DNA of 64,000 nucleotides from Flaccisagitta enflata (GCA_965153355.1 OZ231126.1:93682001-93746000), one strand, 5' to 3'; counted from the stretch's first letter, positions 32,024-64,000 are shown. The notes: generated by a model not told the origin, from the sequence alone. Translations and numbers: made by a program.

Positions 32024-32625
32024 ACTACCTAAAACATAAGTCCTCGTTCACTTGGACCAAAAACTCATTCAATCATGAAATAATGATGAATCAATTCATA
32101 TTATGGTTTAAATGCTTCATCTAACTTCCTGCCGTGGAAACGCCTGCTTCTATGGACCACTGTAATGATTTGAAAAGCTTCTAAAGGATCTTCTGCCACA
32201 CTTTGTCACCTAACATTTTGTGCGGTTTTATGTCAGTCCTGATAGAGTCATAGACTATCCTTAATGTCTTCATGATCCAATTTCTTTGGGGTAATCAGTG
32301 TTGGGGAATCAAGTTAGTAGCCCTTTAACTTTTTTCAGCCTCTGGCGTTTGTTCAGTCAAATATTTTATCTCTAGACAAGTAAGTGTATAGTGTGGAAGA
32401 TAGCACAAGAAAACTGTTCAATTCATTTCTCAATTTTTAAAAAATACAAGCAATTTTCAAACTGCTTTCATTTTTAAACACTTTGAGCTACCCTGATGGG
32501 ATTGGACTCAAATGAAAGATTTTTTTAAGCCATTTCTGAATTTCACCAATTTTTCTTATTTATCTTTGACCAAATTGTAATTATTTATGTTTAAAGGTGA
32601 ACGAAGACTTATGTTCTAGGTAGTA
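32024..32625. mobile_element. MITE-like element, family B, copy 2
   Basis: 28-bp inverted termini at 32024-32051 and 32598-32625 with two mismatches. Terminal bases ACTACCTA and TAGGTAGT are shared with copy 1. The interior near 32480-32560 aligns with 26745-26825 of copy 1. Confidence 0.8.
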
Positions 32626-32729
32626 GTTTTTGTCCTTGAGTCTATGTTTGTTTGTTTTATTGGTGCTGCTTTTGGTTATAAAATCTACTTTTTACTTAAT
32701 ATGGCATTAAAAAAGCTGTTTATACTCCA

Positions 32730-32740
32730 GAGAGAGAGAG

Positions 32741-32829
<89 letters not shown>
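32730..32829. repeat. (GA)n microsatellite
   Basis: About 100 bp. Confidence 0.97.
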
Positions 32830-32832
<3 letters not shown>

Positions 32833-33080
32833 TAAGCGGCGAACTCCGCCTTTGTTGGTTTTCCCGCCATTTTTGTATCGCAAACTTCCTTTTATTCTCA
32901 AAATGGCTTTCTGTTGCGAATTTCCTCTCTACAATCAAGGTTTAAAGAAGTTACAATTGAGCTGCATCTTGAGATGCCCGAGTCCCCAATAATGGGATTC
33001 TTTTCTCCTGCAATCATCTTTTATTTTAACGACAATTTTTCTTTACGCTTGCGTGTCTAAATTCTAATATTTGACTGCAG

Positions 33081-33187
33081 GTAACATCGATTTGACCGGA
33101 GAACTCCCTCAGGATTTAAACTCCTTGATGGGCCCTAATTGGGATGGAGTCACCAAACCTCAACACCTCGAAAACTCACCACCATGA
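33081..33187 (+). CDS. Candidate terminal exon (DUF1295 gene or a neighbour)
   Basis: After ...gactgcag, the frame NIDLTGELPQDLNSLMGPNW to QHLENSPP runs to a stop, with AATAAA 50 bp later. It does not join the last DUF1295 donor in phase: direct joining gives an immediate stop. At least one exon between would be needed. No family recognised. Confidence 0.35.
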
Positions 33188-33237
33188 GTCTCAAAACTGC
33201 TAAGACAATACATGTCAACATTTTCAACACATGTTTT

Positions 33238-33243
33238 AATAAA
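33238..33243 (+). promoter_or_regulatory. Possible polyadenylation signal
   Basis: AATAAA followed by a T/GT-rich stretch, 50 bp after the stop of the candidate terminal exon. Confidence 0.4.
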
Positions 33244-33249
33244 ATTGTC

Positions 33250-34700
<1,451 letters not shown>

Positions 34701-34782
34701 GAATCCAATGCCCTTTCACAGACGCATTCTCACTGACGAACAAATAGATGTAGATGATAAGCCAGCGTGTGGCATCTCCCGA

Positions 34783-54171
<19,389 letters not shown>

Positions 54172-54232
54172 CTGAGAACAGGGAGTTGAGCGGATGTAAA
54201 AGTTTATTTTAATGACACTGTCTCTTTGAGTT

Positions 54233-54236
<4 letters not shown>

Positions 54237-54317
<81 letters not shown>
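54237..54317. repeat. (TC)n microsatellite
   Basis: About 80 bp, 65 bp upstream of the first well-supported coiled-coil exon. Confidence 0.97.
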
Positions 54318-54323
<6 letters not shown>

Positions 54324-54451
54324 CTTATCATTTTCGGAAATCAAGTCAGCGGGCGGCAATGACTCACCCATGATTCCTTTCATAATAACTTTGGCAAACT
54401 AGACGCCAAGGGATACTTGAAGCCGAACTTCACATGTAAAATAAATGGAGA

Positions 54452-55184
<733 letters not shown>

Positions 55185-55277
55185 TGTTGTATGGATTCAG
55201 ATTGCATGTTGTTCTGAACCAACTCATTATCAGAGAGATGACCTTACTAAAATGGCCGCAAGAGACAGTACTAAAGG

Positions 55278-55949
55278 TTGTTGTGCATGGATTCCAAGCC
55301 ACTATTCAGCCTCATTCAAATTGTAGACGAAAAAGGCAACAAAATCGATGAGATAGAGCAGGATACAAAATTAGTTGTTAGACAGGGTCTTGTTAACGAC
55401 ATCACTAGCTTCAGCGACAAACATTTTCACTTTTATGAACGAACCATCACTCTGAACGAAAGTCTCCTAAACTTCACCGGCTTTCAATCCAAAGTCAATA
55501 GCAATTGGGAAAACCTTGAGGAGCACAAGCGCCCAATTTTTCACATGAAAACTCAGTCCGGATTTTTTGAGCTTGGTATGACGATCATAGTTGCCCTCAT
55601 CTTGTGTATGTACGCGTTCAAGCTTGTGCGTTGGCTGAGACGAAGGTATGGCCGTCCATCCGCCCGCGAAGCCGCAACCATGCGTAGTCAGGTTGAGTAT
55701 GATCGGGCCGGCTGTTCTATCCTTATCTCACCTCCACCCAATCATCCACCACCACCCCAAAGCGCACACACACAAGATTCCTCCGACACCACCGATCCAA
55801 AATACTCGAGGGTCTGCGACGCTAAACCAGAAGATCGAGACCGGATCAAGGATTGTCCAGGGCCAGGTTCACATCAAAGTGAATCTCGTCTTCAACCAGT
55901 TCCTGCGCGGCCAACTGGTTTCGTGGAGGACTCGATCCCTCCTGTGTGA
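55278..55949 (+). CDS. Single-pass membrane protein tail, possible viral-type glycoprotein remnant
   Basis: 223-codon frame. About 95 extracellular-type residues with N-glycosylation sites NES (60-62) and NFT (65-67), one strong hydrophobic segment (about residues 99-117, MTIIVALILCMYAFKLV), then a basic WLRRRYGR and a Pro/Ser/Asp-rich cytoplasmic-type tail. This is the C-terminal layout of a type I membrane or envelope glycoprotein; no fusion peptide or other family signature is visible. A possible acceptor (aaattgtag) precedes VDEKGNKIDEIEQ, so it may be a terminal exon, not a full gene. Family not recognised. Confidence 0.5.
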   Translation: MLCMDSKPLFSLIQIVDEKGNKIDEIEQDTKLVVRQGLVNDITSFSDKHFHFYERTITLNESLLNFTGFQSKVNSNWENLEEHKRPIFHMKTQSGFFELGMTIIVALILCMYAFKLVRWLRRRYGRPSAREAATMRSQVEYDRAGCSILISPPPNHPPPPQSAHTQDSSDTTDPKYSRVCDAKPEDRDRIKDCPGPGSHQSESRLQPVPARPTGFVEDSIPPV

Positions 55950-57050
55950 AGAAAGAAATGATTTGCATATTGCAGTCTAAGTTATCAAATTAGGATTTTA
56001 TAAACCACCGAGATATTTTCCTACTTAAGATAACACTGCAATTCAGGAAACACCAAGGACCGATTATGATGAAGGATTTTGACTCAGGACAAACGGCCTT
56101 ATTCATTTTAACCTAGTTTTGTGTGATTTGGTTTATTCAGACAATAGTGTACAAAAGTGTGAATCTAGATATTCTTGAACCACTCAAATTGACAACACGC
56201 ACACCGGCAAATTCCAAACAAATTGGGCACAAATCTATGGGCAACGGCTGCCTTGGGACCAATGGTCCTAGTCAAAGGATTGGCCGCCTAAAAAATCCTT
56301 GTATGATAGTTTGAGTTTGAAGTTTCAAAATATCAAAAAAATTTTTTGGAAGAACAATTATGCAAAATATATCCTTGCGGGAAATAAGGGATTGGGGGGA
56401 TATGAAGTTTCTGTAGTATGCCTAAGTGTGATACGATAGTATGGGAAATTGAAAGCAACCCACTGGTCCTGAACCACCCCCATGTACCCCACGTCATATT
56501 GCTTGATTAATCCCTTTTTCCCTCTGATGTTCACCTCAATACGAGCTCACCTCCCCAAGTTAGTACCACTTCTGACCCTCTCATTGGTCTGTTGGGTTTG
56601 ACTTTAATATTCATGATGTAAAGTACCTGATTCTCAATTGTCTGTCTTTGATCGATCTTTTAGAAGGGGAATGAAAGATTACCCCATCCTCTCATGTTGT
56701 TCTCCTGACTGTACTTTACTATCCCCATTTAAGCCCCTCCCACCATGATGTGTTATTGGCTGTATCATATTCTGTAGTTGATTCTTTGTATTGTGAATTG
56801 CATAAAAAGCCCATTGCCTCTTGCTCCGCGCCTCTTATCTGATTGTTGAAATACATATACCATGTTCTTCCAAACCCCCATTCATATATCAGATATTAGG
56901 CCACTAAATAGTCCACCGAGCTGTACCCACCAGTTAGCAGTCCACACCGGACTGGGGTACAGTTCAGTTTGAGTCTGGTTTGGGTCTGGTTTGGGTCTGG
57001 TTTGGGTCTGGTTTAAGTCTGATTTTCGATAAAGTCAGGTCAGTTCAGTT
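55950..57050. other. No gene recognised
   Basis: Non-coding DNA; a short GTCTGGTTTGG tandem repeat lies at about 56965-57020. Confidence 0.5.
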
Positions 57051-57091
57051 ATTTTTGTCCTGCACGCGACTGATAGGTGTTGGCCTTGTTT
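57050..57091 (-). mobile_element. Hairpin-ended element, 5-prime fragment
   Basis: GCACGCGACTGATAGGTGTTGGCCTTGTT is the inverse of the element 5-prime end (AACAAGGCCAACACC...). Confidence 0.5.
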
Positions 57092-58150
57092 TATCTTTGT
57101 GCAGTTGGCGAAGTTTGCGTTGTATTTTGCCTTCATATGATGATGTTTTGTTTTCCGTGTCCATGGTCGTATTTTTAAATTCAGCTTCCGCTTTTTCAAT
57201 TATTTTTTCCGTGTCCTCGGCTATGAATTGTCATGACCATATTTGGACATGATTTGATCGATTTCCTTCTCCTTCCCCAATTCTCAATTGTCCTTCTCTC
57301 TCTCTTAATTGTCCCATTGTCCATCTACCCTTCAAATACCCGTCTCTCTCCCTTATTTCCCTCTTCACCACTGAATGATGGCTATTCAATATTAGTCGAA
57401 ATATCTGGTGTCACTGATGCTCTTTGCACATGTATAAACCTGTAACAAGCTCATTTTCTCAAGCAATATGATCTGTGTATGCAATGACTATCAAAGAAAT
57501 CTTCCCATTAATTTTTTCTGTTAGTAGCAAGCGAACTTGAGCTGCGTCACAGCGCTTAAATCCTGTAGTTAGATATTGGCATTTTCTGTATGCGAAACAT
57601 GAGTTATGTACAAAAATTGTCATGATATTTTTAGTAATACAAGTGAACTTACATCAAAAGACAGCTAGACAAACGTTCTTTGGGGGCATGTGGCCTTACA
57701 TCGAGAAAAAAAAACCGTAAAAAAAAATATGTGTTCCTCGCGTATGAATGTCAAAATATTGACACTACTTTGACTTGATTGAATGTGTATTTTAAATTGA
57801 GGTCCCCTCGAGTATGTTGTAGAACAGACAAAATGCTGTCTGAAACTGTTTTTGTTTAAGATTTTCTCCGATGGTAACTTACCGTAATCATCATTTCTTA
57901 AAACAGAGGTTAAGCATAAGAATAAAGAAAATTCCAGATTCTGTTTTGTACTGCAGAAAAGAATAACGTGCGGAGAACGATATTTTCTACACTGCTATCA
58001 TTTAAATATATTAGTCTAGATTGTATAAAAACGGATCACGGCTTAATTTTTTTTTACAAATAGTATAATGGATCGCTTATAAAGGAATTTCCGTCTGAAA
58101 ATGACAATTGTCATGATAAAAAATTTTCAATACCCTATACTTCTGATAGA
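57092..58150. other. No gene recognised
   Basis: AT-rich DNA without repeats shared with the window or supported coding sequence. Confidence 0.5.
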
Positions 58151-58165
58151 GTTACGATGATTTAC

Positions 58166-58282
58166 CTGATCTTGACTTGGACTCGGATTCGGATGAAGAT
58201 GAAGATGAAGATGCGGCTGCGGCTGCGGCTGCGGCTGCGGCTGCGGCTGCGGCTGCGGCTGCGGCTGCTGCCACGGCCACAT
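58166..58282 (-). CDS. Candidate first exon of the coiled-coil gene
   Basis: Minus-strand ATG (58282) preceded in frame by TAA, 39 codons (MWPWQQPQPQP..., ending PNPSPSQDQ) to a donor CAG|GTAAAT. Phase 0 matches the first supported exon at 54171. Most of it is a GCAGCC microsatellite, so the open frame is weak evidence. Another frame (poly-Ala then Ser/Glu) is also open but ends in phase 1, which would not fit. Confidence 0.25.
58209..58270. repeat. (GCTGCG)n microsatellite
   Basis: About 60 bp preceded by GATGAA units. Confidence 0.95.
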
Positions 58283-58396
58283 TTAAGGAATCAGAGCATA
58301 TTTGCCCTTCTAATCGAGAGACAGGAAATGTGGCTCTCCGGTGAGAAAAAGTGGTCATCTGGTGAGGAAACAAATAAGTGATGACTGCAGCCAATG

Positions 58397-58485
58397 ATAA
58401 GCTAAAGATAAGGAAGCAGGCGACCAACCAACAGACCAACCGACGGACCGAGCAGGTTTGTAGTCGCGTGCAGGTGACTAAAGAT
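58397..58485 (+). mobile_element. Hairpin-ended element, 3-prime fragment
   Basis: GACCAACC/GGACC repeats and hairpin AGTCGCGTGCAGGTGACT (58462-58479) followed by AAA. Confidence 0.55.
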
Positions 58486-58964
58486 AGATCATCAAAAAAA
58501 GAAAGAAGGTAAGAGAAAGATTGTAAGGTCGCAGGAAAGAAAAAAAGGAAGAAAGAAAGAATGAAAGAAAAATATGAAATATAATCAGCGATAATGTGAT
58601 ATTTTCTATGGTAATTTCTATGAAAAATTCCCTTGACAGCACACAAAGTCGATCGGATCAAGCAAGGCTCAAGATCGAGCGAGAAATGGGCTAAGTTGTT
58701 GATTTGTACAACAAACTTGCTGACCCGGACACTGATGAGATTCCACGGTGATGAGATACAGGATTCAAAGGGTCTTAACTTTTGAATAAAACTAACATCA
58801 GTATCGAGCAAATAGAGCGTTTTTCAACAAATGTTTCCGCATTTAGTGACGCAAACTCACTCACTTTCATTTTCATTTTCACCTTGTTCACTGGTCATTG
58901 TTTTTGTTCTTTGTTCATTCACTTAATTTCTCTCTTCTGCTTTCTCATATTCATTAATTCAGTC

Positions 58965-59225
58965 CTTCATCATTCATTCATTCATTCATTCATTCATTTG
59001 TCATTCGTCATTCATCATTCATTCATTCATTCATTCATTCATTCATTTCTTCATGTTTTTGTATGTTGATTGAATTTTCTATGGTGTATTGATACAGTCA
59101 TTTTTTGTTCATCCTTTTTTCTTGGCTGATTTGAATGTTCATTTGTTCATTCATTTGTTTGTTTGTTTGTTTGTTTGTTTGTACACTCATTCACTCATTC
59201 ATTCATTCATTCATTCATTCATTTG
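58965..59225. repeat. (ATTC)n and (TTTG)n microsatellites
   Basis: Several ATTC runs and one TTTG run (59156-59182). Confidence 0.9.
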
Positions 59226-60400
59226 TTGATTCTCTTCTCATTCAATTTTTTTAGCAAAGCAAATGGCCAAGATCTAAACTGACATTCTGATGTCGTACAG
59301 ATAAATTGGGACTAGTATGTGGGCTTAAATCTGAGTTACAAGCATTAACCCAATCCAGCTTCTAAAAGTAATACAAATATAAAAGAACTATCTAGTTAGG
59401 TCCATGTAGCTTAAGCCATCTAGAGAGGGCAAGCCAAAATGTGAGCATATCTAAAAAAAAAAAAAAAAGAGAACAAAATGATTTCAAACATTGAATCTTT
59501 TTTAGTCGAGGACCTCTCATCGCTAAGCAAAAAGCAAAGTTGAAGATTAAGAAAAACATCAAAAATATTCTAAACCACAATCCTAAAAAACAAGGCCGGA
59601 TACACGGCTACCGAAGTCACGTGCGGGTGGGCAGGGGCCATTTTTGAGGTCACCAGATCATTTGGGAAAGAGCAGTGAGGTCAAAGAAATAAAATCATAA
59701 AAAAAAGTAAAGTATGACCGACAAACTGACTAACCAACCCACCAACCGACCTATGGACAAAGCGGGTTGTAGAGTCGCGTGCACACGACTAAAAATTCTG
59801 CAATCTCGTTGAATAAGCTCATATTGTTTTTAAAAGGCAAGCATAACTGTTATCTTATTCTAATCAAAAGGGGAGCAGAATGTTATTGAGAATATCTAAA
59901 CCATGTTTGGGCCTTGAAGCTTAAATCCTGGCTCAGACCGCTCCTTTGCTAGAGTTTGGGTTGAAACACATGCTTTATGACAAGGCTTCGCCGCTTTTCA
60001 TTGAGTTCTTTCACTGTGATACTCGATCTTCTTTGATATAAATTGTAAAACCATTAAAATACATACTTCAAATTTGAGCTTTGAATTTCTATGCAAGGAG
60101 ATGCCTTATGTATGGATATGTTGAGGGAAAGGAGGGGGAAATTTTGGAAAAGAGGAGCAGGAAGAGAATGTGTTTCTAAAAAAAGGCGTAGTAAGGTCAC
60201 GTGATCCATATTCATGACATCGTTGGAATGGCTCTTCCTCCTCTTCCCCGTCTCTCTCTCTCTCTTTGGAAATCGATTTTGTAATGATTCACGTTTGGAA
60301 AAGTTAAGAGAAAGAAGCAAATAAAATGTAAAATATTTCTTAAAATTTGTTGCGTTTCTTTGTAGAGCCTTAAAAGGCTCAAATGTGACTAGCTTTCTCT
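59226..60400. other. No gene; one hairpin-ended element
   Basis: AT-rich DNA containing the element at 59590-59795. No coding segment supported. Confidence 0.5.
59590..59795 (+). mobile_element. Hairpin-ended (Helentron-like) element
   Basis: ACAAGGCCGGATACACGGCT, sub-terminal AAGTCACGTGCGGGTGG, GACCAACC repeats, AAAGCGGGTTGTAG, hairpin AGTCGCGTGCACACGACT (59773-59790) plus AAAAA. Confidence 0.7.
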
Positions 60401-60468
60401 CTCAACGATTATCAGCTATACTAGCAACTTTCCCGTCAGCAGCTACGCGCCTATACCGTCCTTTGTAC

Positions 60469-60975
60469 TTAATTTGAATGGGGGTTATCGTTGATCTCTT
60501 CCTCTTCAGATTTAGATTCAGATCCAGAATTTGAATCTTCCGTTGAAGATAACCGGATCTCTTCCCTCTCTTCCTCACTAGGAGAGTAAGGTTCTGGATG
60601 GTAAGCTCTTTCCACAAATTCTTCACCTGCTGCAAGTGCACATATAGCAGCAGTCGCGTAATCACCAATTACTTTGGAATAAGTTTCTCTGAGTGATTCA
60701 GGGATAATTTTTAACTCTTCATCTCTGAAAGACTTTAATGTGTCAAGGCTTGCTGACAATAGTGATATTGCAGGACTAATAGTTACTGTTGCCGTTAATC
60801 CATCGCATTCGTTACGATTTTTATGTAATTGATATTCCAAATCTTTCGTATTTTCATCAACTATTTCCTGAGCTACTTTCCTTTTACTAACCAAAAGGTT
60901 TAATTTCTGTCTTTCTATTGTAGAAAGAGTTTTTTCCCATTCGGCAATCTTTGTTTTAGCTTGTATGAGGTCCAT
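60469..60975 (-). CDS. Unrecognised helical protein, 168 codons
   Basis: MDLIQAKTKIAEWEKTLSTI..., an N-terminal charged helix of about 50 residues likely to form a coiled coil, a central segment (SLDTLKSFRDEELKIIPESL) and an acidic Ser/Glu-rich C-terminus. No signal peptide or membrane segment. It lies between the two copies of direct repeat D, antisense to them. Composition is protein-like, but no family was recognised. Confidence 0.5.
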   Translation of the reverse strand: MDLIQAKTKIAEWEKTLSTIERQKLNLLVSKRKVAQEIVDENTKDLEYQLHKNRNECDGLTATVTISPAISLLSASLDTLKSFRDEELKIIPESLRETYSKVIGDYATAAICALAAGEEFVERAYHPEPYSPSEEEREEIRLSSTEDSNSGSESKSEEEEINDNPHSN

Positions 60976-61063
60976 GTAACCGCTAGTTACTGTTAACCAT
61001 GGCTAAAACAATTTTGAGATCAACTTCCACAATCAAAAATCCAACTTGGATTATTTTTGATAA

Positions 61064-61392
61064 ATCTCAACCCCTGTGAGATACAAATTGGTCTTTAGAC
61101 CCTTCTTCCAATTAAGCCCGCCTGGCTTGTTTTTTATCTCAACTCCTGTGAGATATAAATAGGTCAATTCTTTCAGACCTTTTTTCCAATTAAGCCCGCC
61201 TGGCTTATTTCTTTATCTCAACCCCTGTGAGATAAAATTGGTCAATACAATTGACTCAATATTCAGACCAGATTCCCCCAGGAATTTTCAAACTGGTCAA
61301 TCTCAACACCTGTGAGATAATAATTTTGACCAATATATAGACCAGATTCCTCCAGGAATTTTCAAACTGGTCAATCTCAACTCCTGTGAGAT
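61064..61392. repeat. Array of five hairpin repeats
   Basis: ATCTCAACNCCTGTGAGAT (19 bp, stem ATCTCA/TGAGAT) at 61064, 61136, 61215, 61300 and 61374, spaced 72, 79, 85 and 74 bp. The spacers share blocks (AATTGGTC, CAATTAAGCCCGCCTGGCTT in the first two, CAGATTCC.CCAGGAATTTTC in the last two). Confidence 0.8.
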
Positions 61393-61402
61393 TTCAAATT
61401 GG

Positions 61403-61680
61403 TCAAATTCACCACTTCCTATATCACCACTTTCAAAATCACCACTTCCAAATTCACCACTTCCTAATTCACCACTTCCAAATTCACCACTTCCAATTTG
61501 TGGCTCGTGAAGCACACTTTTTGTCTTCTTGGGTACTCGTAAAGTACCTTTTCTTCTTCCAAGTGGCTCGTAAAGCACACCTATGGTTCTCGTTCTCCTG
61601 CAAGTGACTCGTAAAGTGCACTTGTTCCAATGTAATCACTATAGTCCGCCTGACTATGTTCCTATGTGATCACAATAGTC
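61403..61680. repeat. Short tandem repeats after the hairpin array
   Basis: TCACCACTTCCAAAT units of 15 bp (61407-61495), then GTGGCTCGTAAAGCACAC-type units and two copies of AATAGTCCGCCTGACTAT-like sequence. Confidence 0.7.
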
Positions 61681-61779
61681 CGCCTGACTATTTTTCACAT
61701 CCAATTCTGGCCTGCTTGAATTTGAATGAAAAGTTGGAAGATCTAATAAAGGGACGCCATAAAATAAGTTGGAGGGGTT

Positions 61780-62402
61780 GGTTATAATGAACCTGCTGTT
61801 GATAGGATGACAAAATAATAGAAGATAAAGCTGATTGAAGATATTTGAGTTTCGAGGATTTAATCAGTTTCCTTTTATTTTGCTGAGGTTATCAATTTCA
61901 AACGGGAGCAATCAGGAATTGTGATTGTAGTCGAGTTGCAGGATTCTGGAGAGAGAGAGAGAGAGATGTCTTGTCTCTTTTAGTATCTATCTGTAGTTAT
62001 AACCAAACTGCAGAATTAAACGTCTTTGTTTCCACAATTTATCGACGGAGAATTGCAGAGATTCAATTTCCCTTTTTTCCATGAAAGGGAGAGAATAAAA
62101 GTCCAGAGTTCTTTTCTTTACGAAGGATTTAATGTAAGTGAATCATTCCAAATTTCAGTTAAACAAGAAAACATAAAATAGAAAGAAAAGTTATTACAAA
62201 AAGAAAGATTACATTCTTTATCGGCAACAATTGTTATTCTTAGGCGGCATTGGAATAAAGACTGAAATAAAGACGAAGGCCGCCAAACTGAGAAGGCAAC
62301 GTGATTCTTACGAAAAGGAGAAATTGAGAATTGACCAGTCAGAAAGGAATTTGACTTTTAAACGGGAGAAAGAATACGTTGAGAAAACTGACGAAGGACA
62401 AA
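61780..62402. repeat. Long direct repeat D, copy 2
   Basis: Same sequence and orientation as 54452-55184 but with only a 20-bp (GA)n, and an open version of the short basic coding stretch at its end. Confidence 0.8.
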
Positions 62403-62419
62403 TTCTTAATACAGTATGA
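62231..62419 (+). CDS. Short basic helical ORF at the end of direct repeat D
   Basis: 62 codons (KTKAAKLRRQRDSYEKEKLR..., RNLTFKREKEYVEKTDEGQI). A possible acceptor (attcttag) precedes GGIG. In copy 1 of repeat D the same stretch is frameshifted. It may be an exon of the gene that continues at 62487, but the only obvious donor (ACA|GTATGA) is out of phase with it. Confidence 0.35.
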   Translation: MLFLGGIGIKTEIKTKAAKLRRQRDSYEKEKLRIDQSERNLTFKREKEYVEKTDEGQILNTV

Positions 62420-62486
62420 ATTATCAAAAGTGCTTTTACAGAGATACAGTTTCTTTTCTCTAAATTGCTAATCGCGTTTTTTATAG

Positions 62487-62871
62487 CGACCTTGTTCTCA
62501 AGAAAAAATCCATATTTCTGCCATCAGCGCCTAAAAAATTGCAATTCAAAATTGCCATACAAGCATTTGAAGTAATTGGCAAACTAGCAAGCAATGCTTT
62601 CAAAGTTAAAGACCTGAAAAGCGGCGAAATTTCGTTGCTTAGTGGTGATGTTTTGATCAGAGTTAGAGGTCACACAAAAGCCTCACTTCTTCGCCTTGTC
62701 CAGGCAATAGAAGATACTGCTCAATTGAATCAAGCGCGCGCCGACGGCGCCGTCACCCGGTCTCGTACAGCCCGCGACGCCCTCATCAAACTCAATGACA
62801 AATCACTCAAATTTTACGAAAGTTTTGGCGTTGGTCGTCGTGAAAGGGCAAAGACATTCACAAACTCTTAG
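62487..62871 (+). CDS. Unrecognised protein, about 128 codons
   Basis: Possible acceptor ...ttttatag at 62486; frame DLVLKKKSIFLPSAPKKLQF then an alpha-helical body (KLASNAFKVKDLKSGEISLL, LLRLVQAIEDTAQLNQARAD) and a basic end (GVGRRERAKTFTNS). The first ATG-like start would be near 62539. No membrane segment and no family recognised. Confidence 0.45.
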
Positions 62872-63057
62872 TGACAATCAGTTTTATCACTTTGTATAGA
62901 ATGTTCACCGCCGTCACTTAAAAGTGTTTATTTTTTTTTTGTTTGTTTTTTTTGTTAAAAATGCCAGGGAAGCTAGATAGAAATAAAAACAAACTGTCCT
63001 TTCCTCATTTATGCTTCAAGATAAAGAACCCGAACAGCTGTTTTTAACCCTAGCTAA

Positions 63058-63468
63058 TTAAAGATTTTCATAAATACGTGACTCAGCCGCTCGGGCCGCC
63101 CTAGCGGCGATTTCCCTCATGCAAATTATTTCATTATCTGTTAAATTCCTTGGAACTCTGACACGGCCCCCAGCTTGATTGCCCTCTTGTTGTCCTGCCA
63201 GCGCTTCCACTATTTCTGCATTTGCCTGTGGGGCCGCTATTAATCCACGGCTTTGCAAAAATGCACGCACTTGTGCAAAGTTGTGGCGGACTAGCATTAC
63301 CACAGTCAGAAGAAATACGATAGCGCCGGCAGTTGACGAGGTGGCAATCTCCCACAGATGGGAATCTGTGGTGCCGCTCGTGGGACCATGGTCCTTGCCT
63401 CCAAGACAAACAACTTCCTCTTTCATTCTTTCCCATGCGGTTGAGTTACGTAGAAAAGTATGAGGCAT
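63058..63468 (-). CDS. Small membrane protein, 136 codons, unrecognised
   Basis: From MPHTFLRNST: a short N-terminal part with an NST glycosylation site, one hydrophobic segment (AGAIVFLLTVVMLVRHNF) and a tail with QANAEIVEALAGQQEGNQAG and an Arg/Ala-rich end. An earlier non-ATG opening is possible. It has the same layout as the ORFs at 55278 and 63907 (ectodomain stub, membrane segment, tail) but no evident sequence similarity. Confidence 0.45.
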   Translation of the reverse strand: MPHTFLRNSTAWERMKEEVVCLGGKDHGPTSGTTDSHLWEIATSSTAGAIVFLLTVVMLVRHNFAQVRAFLQSRGLIAAPQANAEIVEALAGQQEGNQAGGRVRVPRNLTDNEIICMREIAARAARAAESRIYENL

Positions 63469-63727
63469 TGTTCTCAGGTCCAAAGATCAAAAAAATTTTT
63501 AAACTTGAAGAATGAATGAGGCAATTTCCTTTATTTTAAACGTCAACCATACAGATCACCAAGAAATCTAAAAGATAGAAAATGGTATAGACAAAATTAA
63601 AAGTTTGAAATAAATTTCTGGCATGACCATAAAGAATATGATATTTACAGGGTTAAATTCCCATCATTATTCTAAACGTCCACAATGTAATTCCTAACCT
63701 GCTTGATAATTTCTACGTAAACACAAT

Positions 63728-63907
63728 TTAAGTGCAATTTTCCACGTCTGACATCTCGTCTTTGTTTTCTTTCCGCAGTTCATTGACGCGATTTTTCATT
63801 TCCCGAATCTGACTTGGTTTCCCCTTCCGTGCAACGTGATCGAAGATTTTGAAGCTGAGTTTTGAGAGTAGAACCAATGACGTAATGTGGATAAGATTAC
63901 AAATCAT
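63728..63907 (-). CDS. Short membrane-tail ORF, 59 codons
   Basis: MICNLIHITSLVLLSKLSFK, then basic IFDHVARKGKPSQIREM and a charged helix ending DEMSDVENCT. It opens after a TAA about 40 bases upstream, so it is either a small gene or a terminal exon whose acceptor I cannot place. Protein-like composition; family unknown. Confidence 0.35.
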   Translation of the reverse strand: MICNLIHITSLVLLSKLSFKIFDHVARKGKPSQIREMKNRVNELRKENKDEMSDVENCT

Positions 63908-64000
63908 GAGGTAAAATTTACTTCCCGTTGATTCTTTTTATTCTCCACTCTCAATATATTTTGATTGGTTATGCCAGAGTCTTTTTTTGTACAAATATGA

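Noticed and set aside
61064-61392. Regular repeats resembling a CRISPR array
   Set aside because: Eukaryotic context, short 19-bp hairpin repeats, related spacers of unequal length and no cas genes.

Overview
This is eukaryotic DNA, almost certainly from an animal. Genes are split by GT-AG introns, and the two intact host genes encode animal-type enzymes: a PIG3-like quinone oxidoreductase and a DUF1295 steroid-reductase-fold protein. An internal block of degenerate CCCTAA repeats matches the ancestral animal telomere motif, which argues against most insects. The very high load of (GA)n, (CA)n, (GAAA)n and (ACAG)n microsatellites and foldback DNA fits a marine invertebrate. The species cannot be named from the window.

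Layout. 1-7.2 kb: repeats only (a MITE, hairpin-ended elements, a 14-bp minisatellite, a foldback element). 7.2-25.4 kb (+): a complete six-exon PIG3-like gene whose C-terminus reads KDEL. Its fourth intron is 13.5 kb and holds a long intronless ORF with a DDE-transposase-like residue pattern, plus a large inverted repeat. 27.4-33.2 kb (+): a DUF1295 gene with six clear exons; the exon expected after the HPNYYGE motif is not found. 34.8-54.2 kb (-): a large coiled-coil gene, seven phase-compatible exons (about 1,128 codons), possibly with a first exon at 58.2 kb. Its 13.4-kb intron carries, in antisense, two decayed C2H2 zinc-finger genes and a 6-kb nested foldback element between them. 54.4-64 kb: a diverged direct duplication flanking short unrecognised ORFs, three of which are single-pass membrane tails.

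The most notable content is mobile DNA. A hairpin-ended family occurs about 20 times. Its 3-prime end is a palindrome (best form AGTCGCGTGCACGCGACT) followed by A-rich DNA, with GTCC/GGAC tandem repeats just inside and an inverted copy of the stem near the 5-prime end. The plan resembles Helentron-associated (HINE/DINE-like) elements, but these are not ones I can name. Two insertions are defined to the base by 8-bp target duplications: a 1,320-bp hAT-like element that breaks a zinc-finger gene, and a 352-bp element inside a hairpin-ended element. The two host genes with long introns have microsatellites lying directly against splice sites.

All exon calls were made by eye from frame, phase and splice consensus; no database search was possible.
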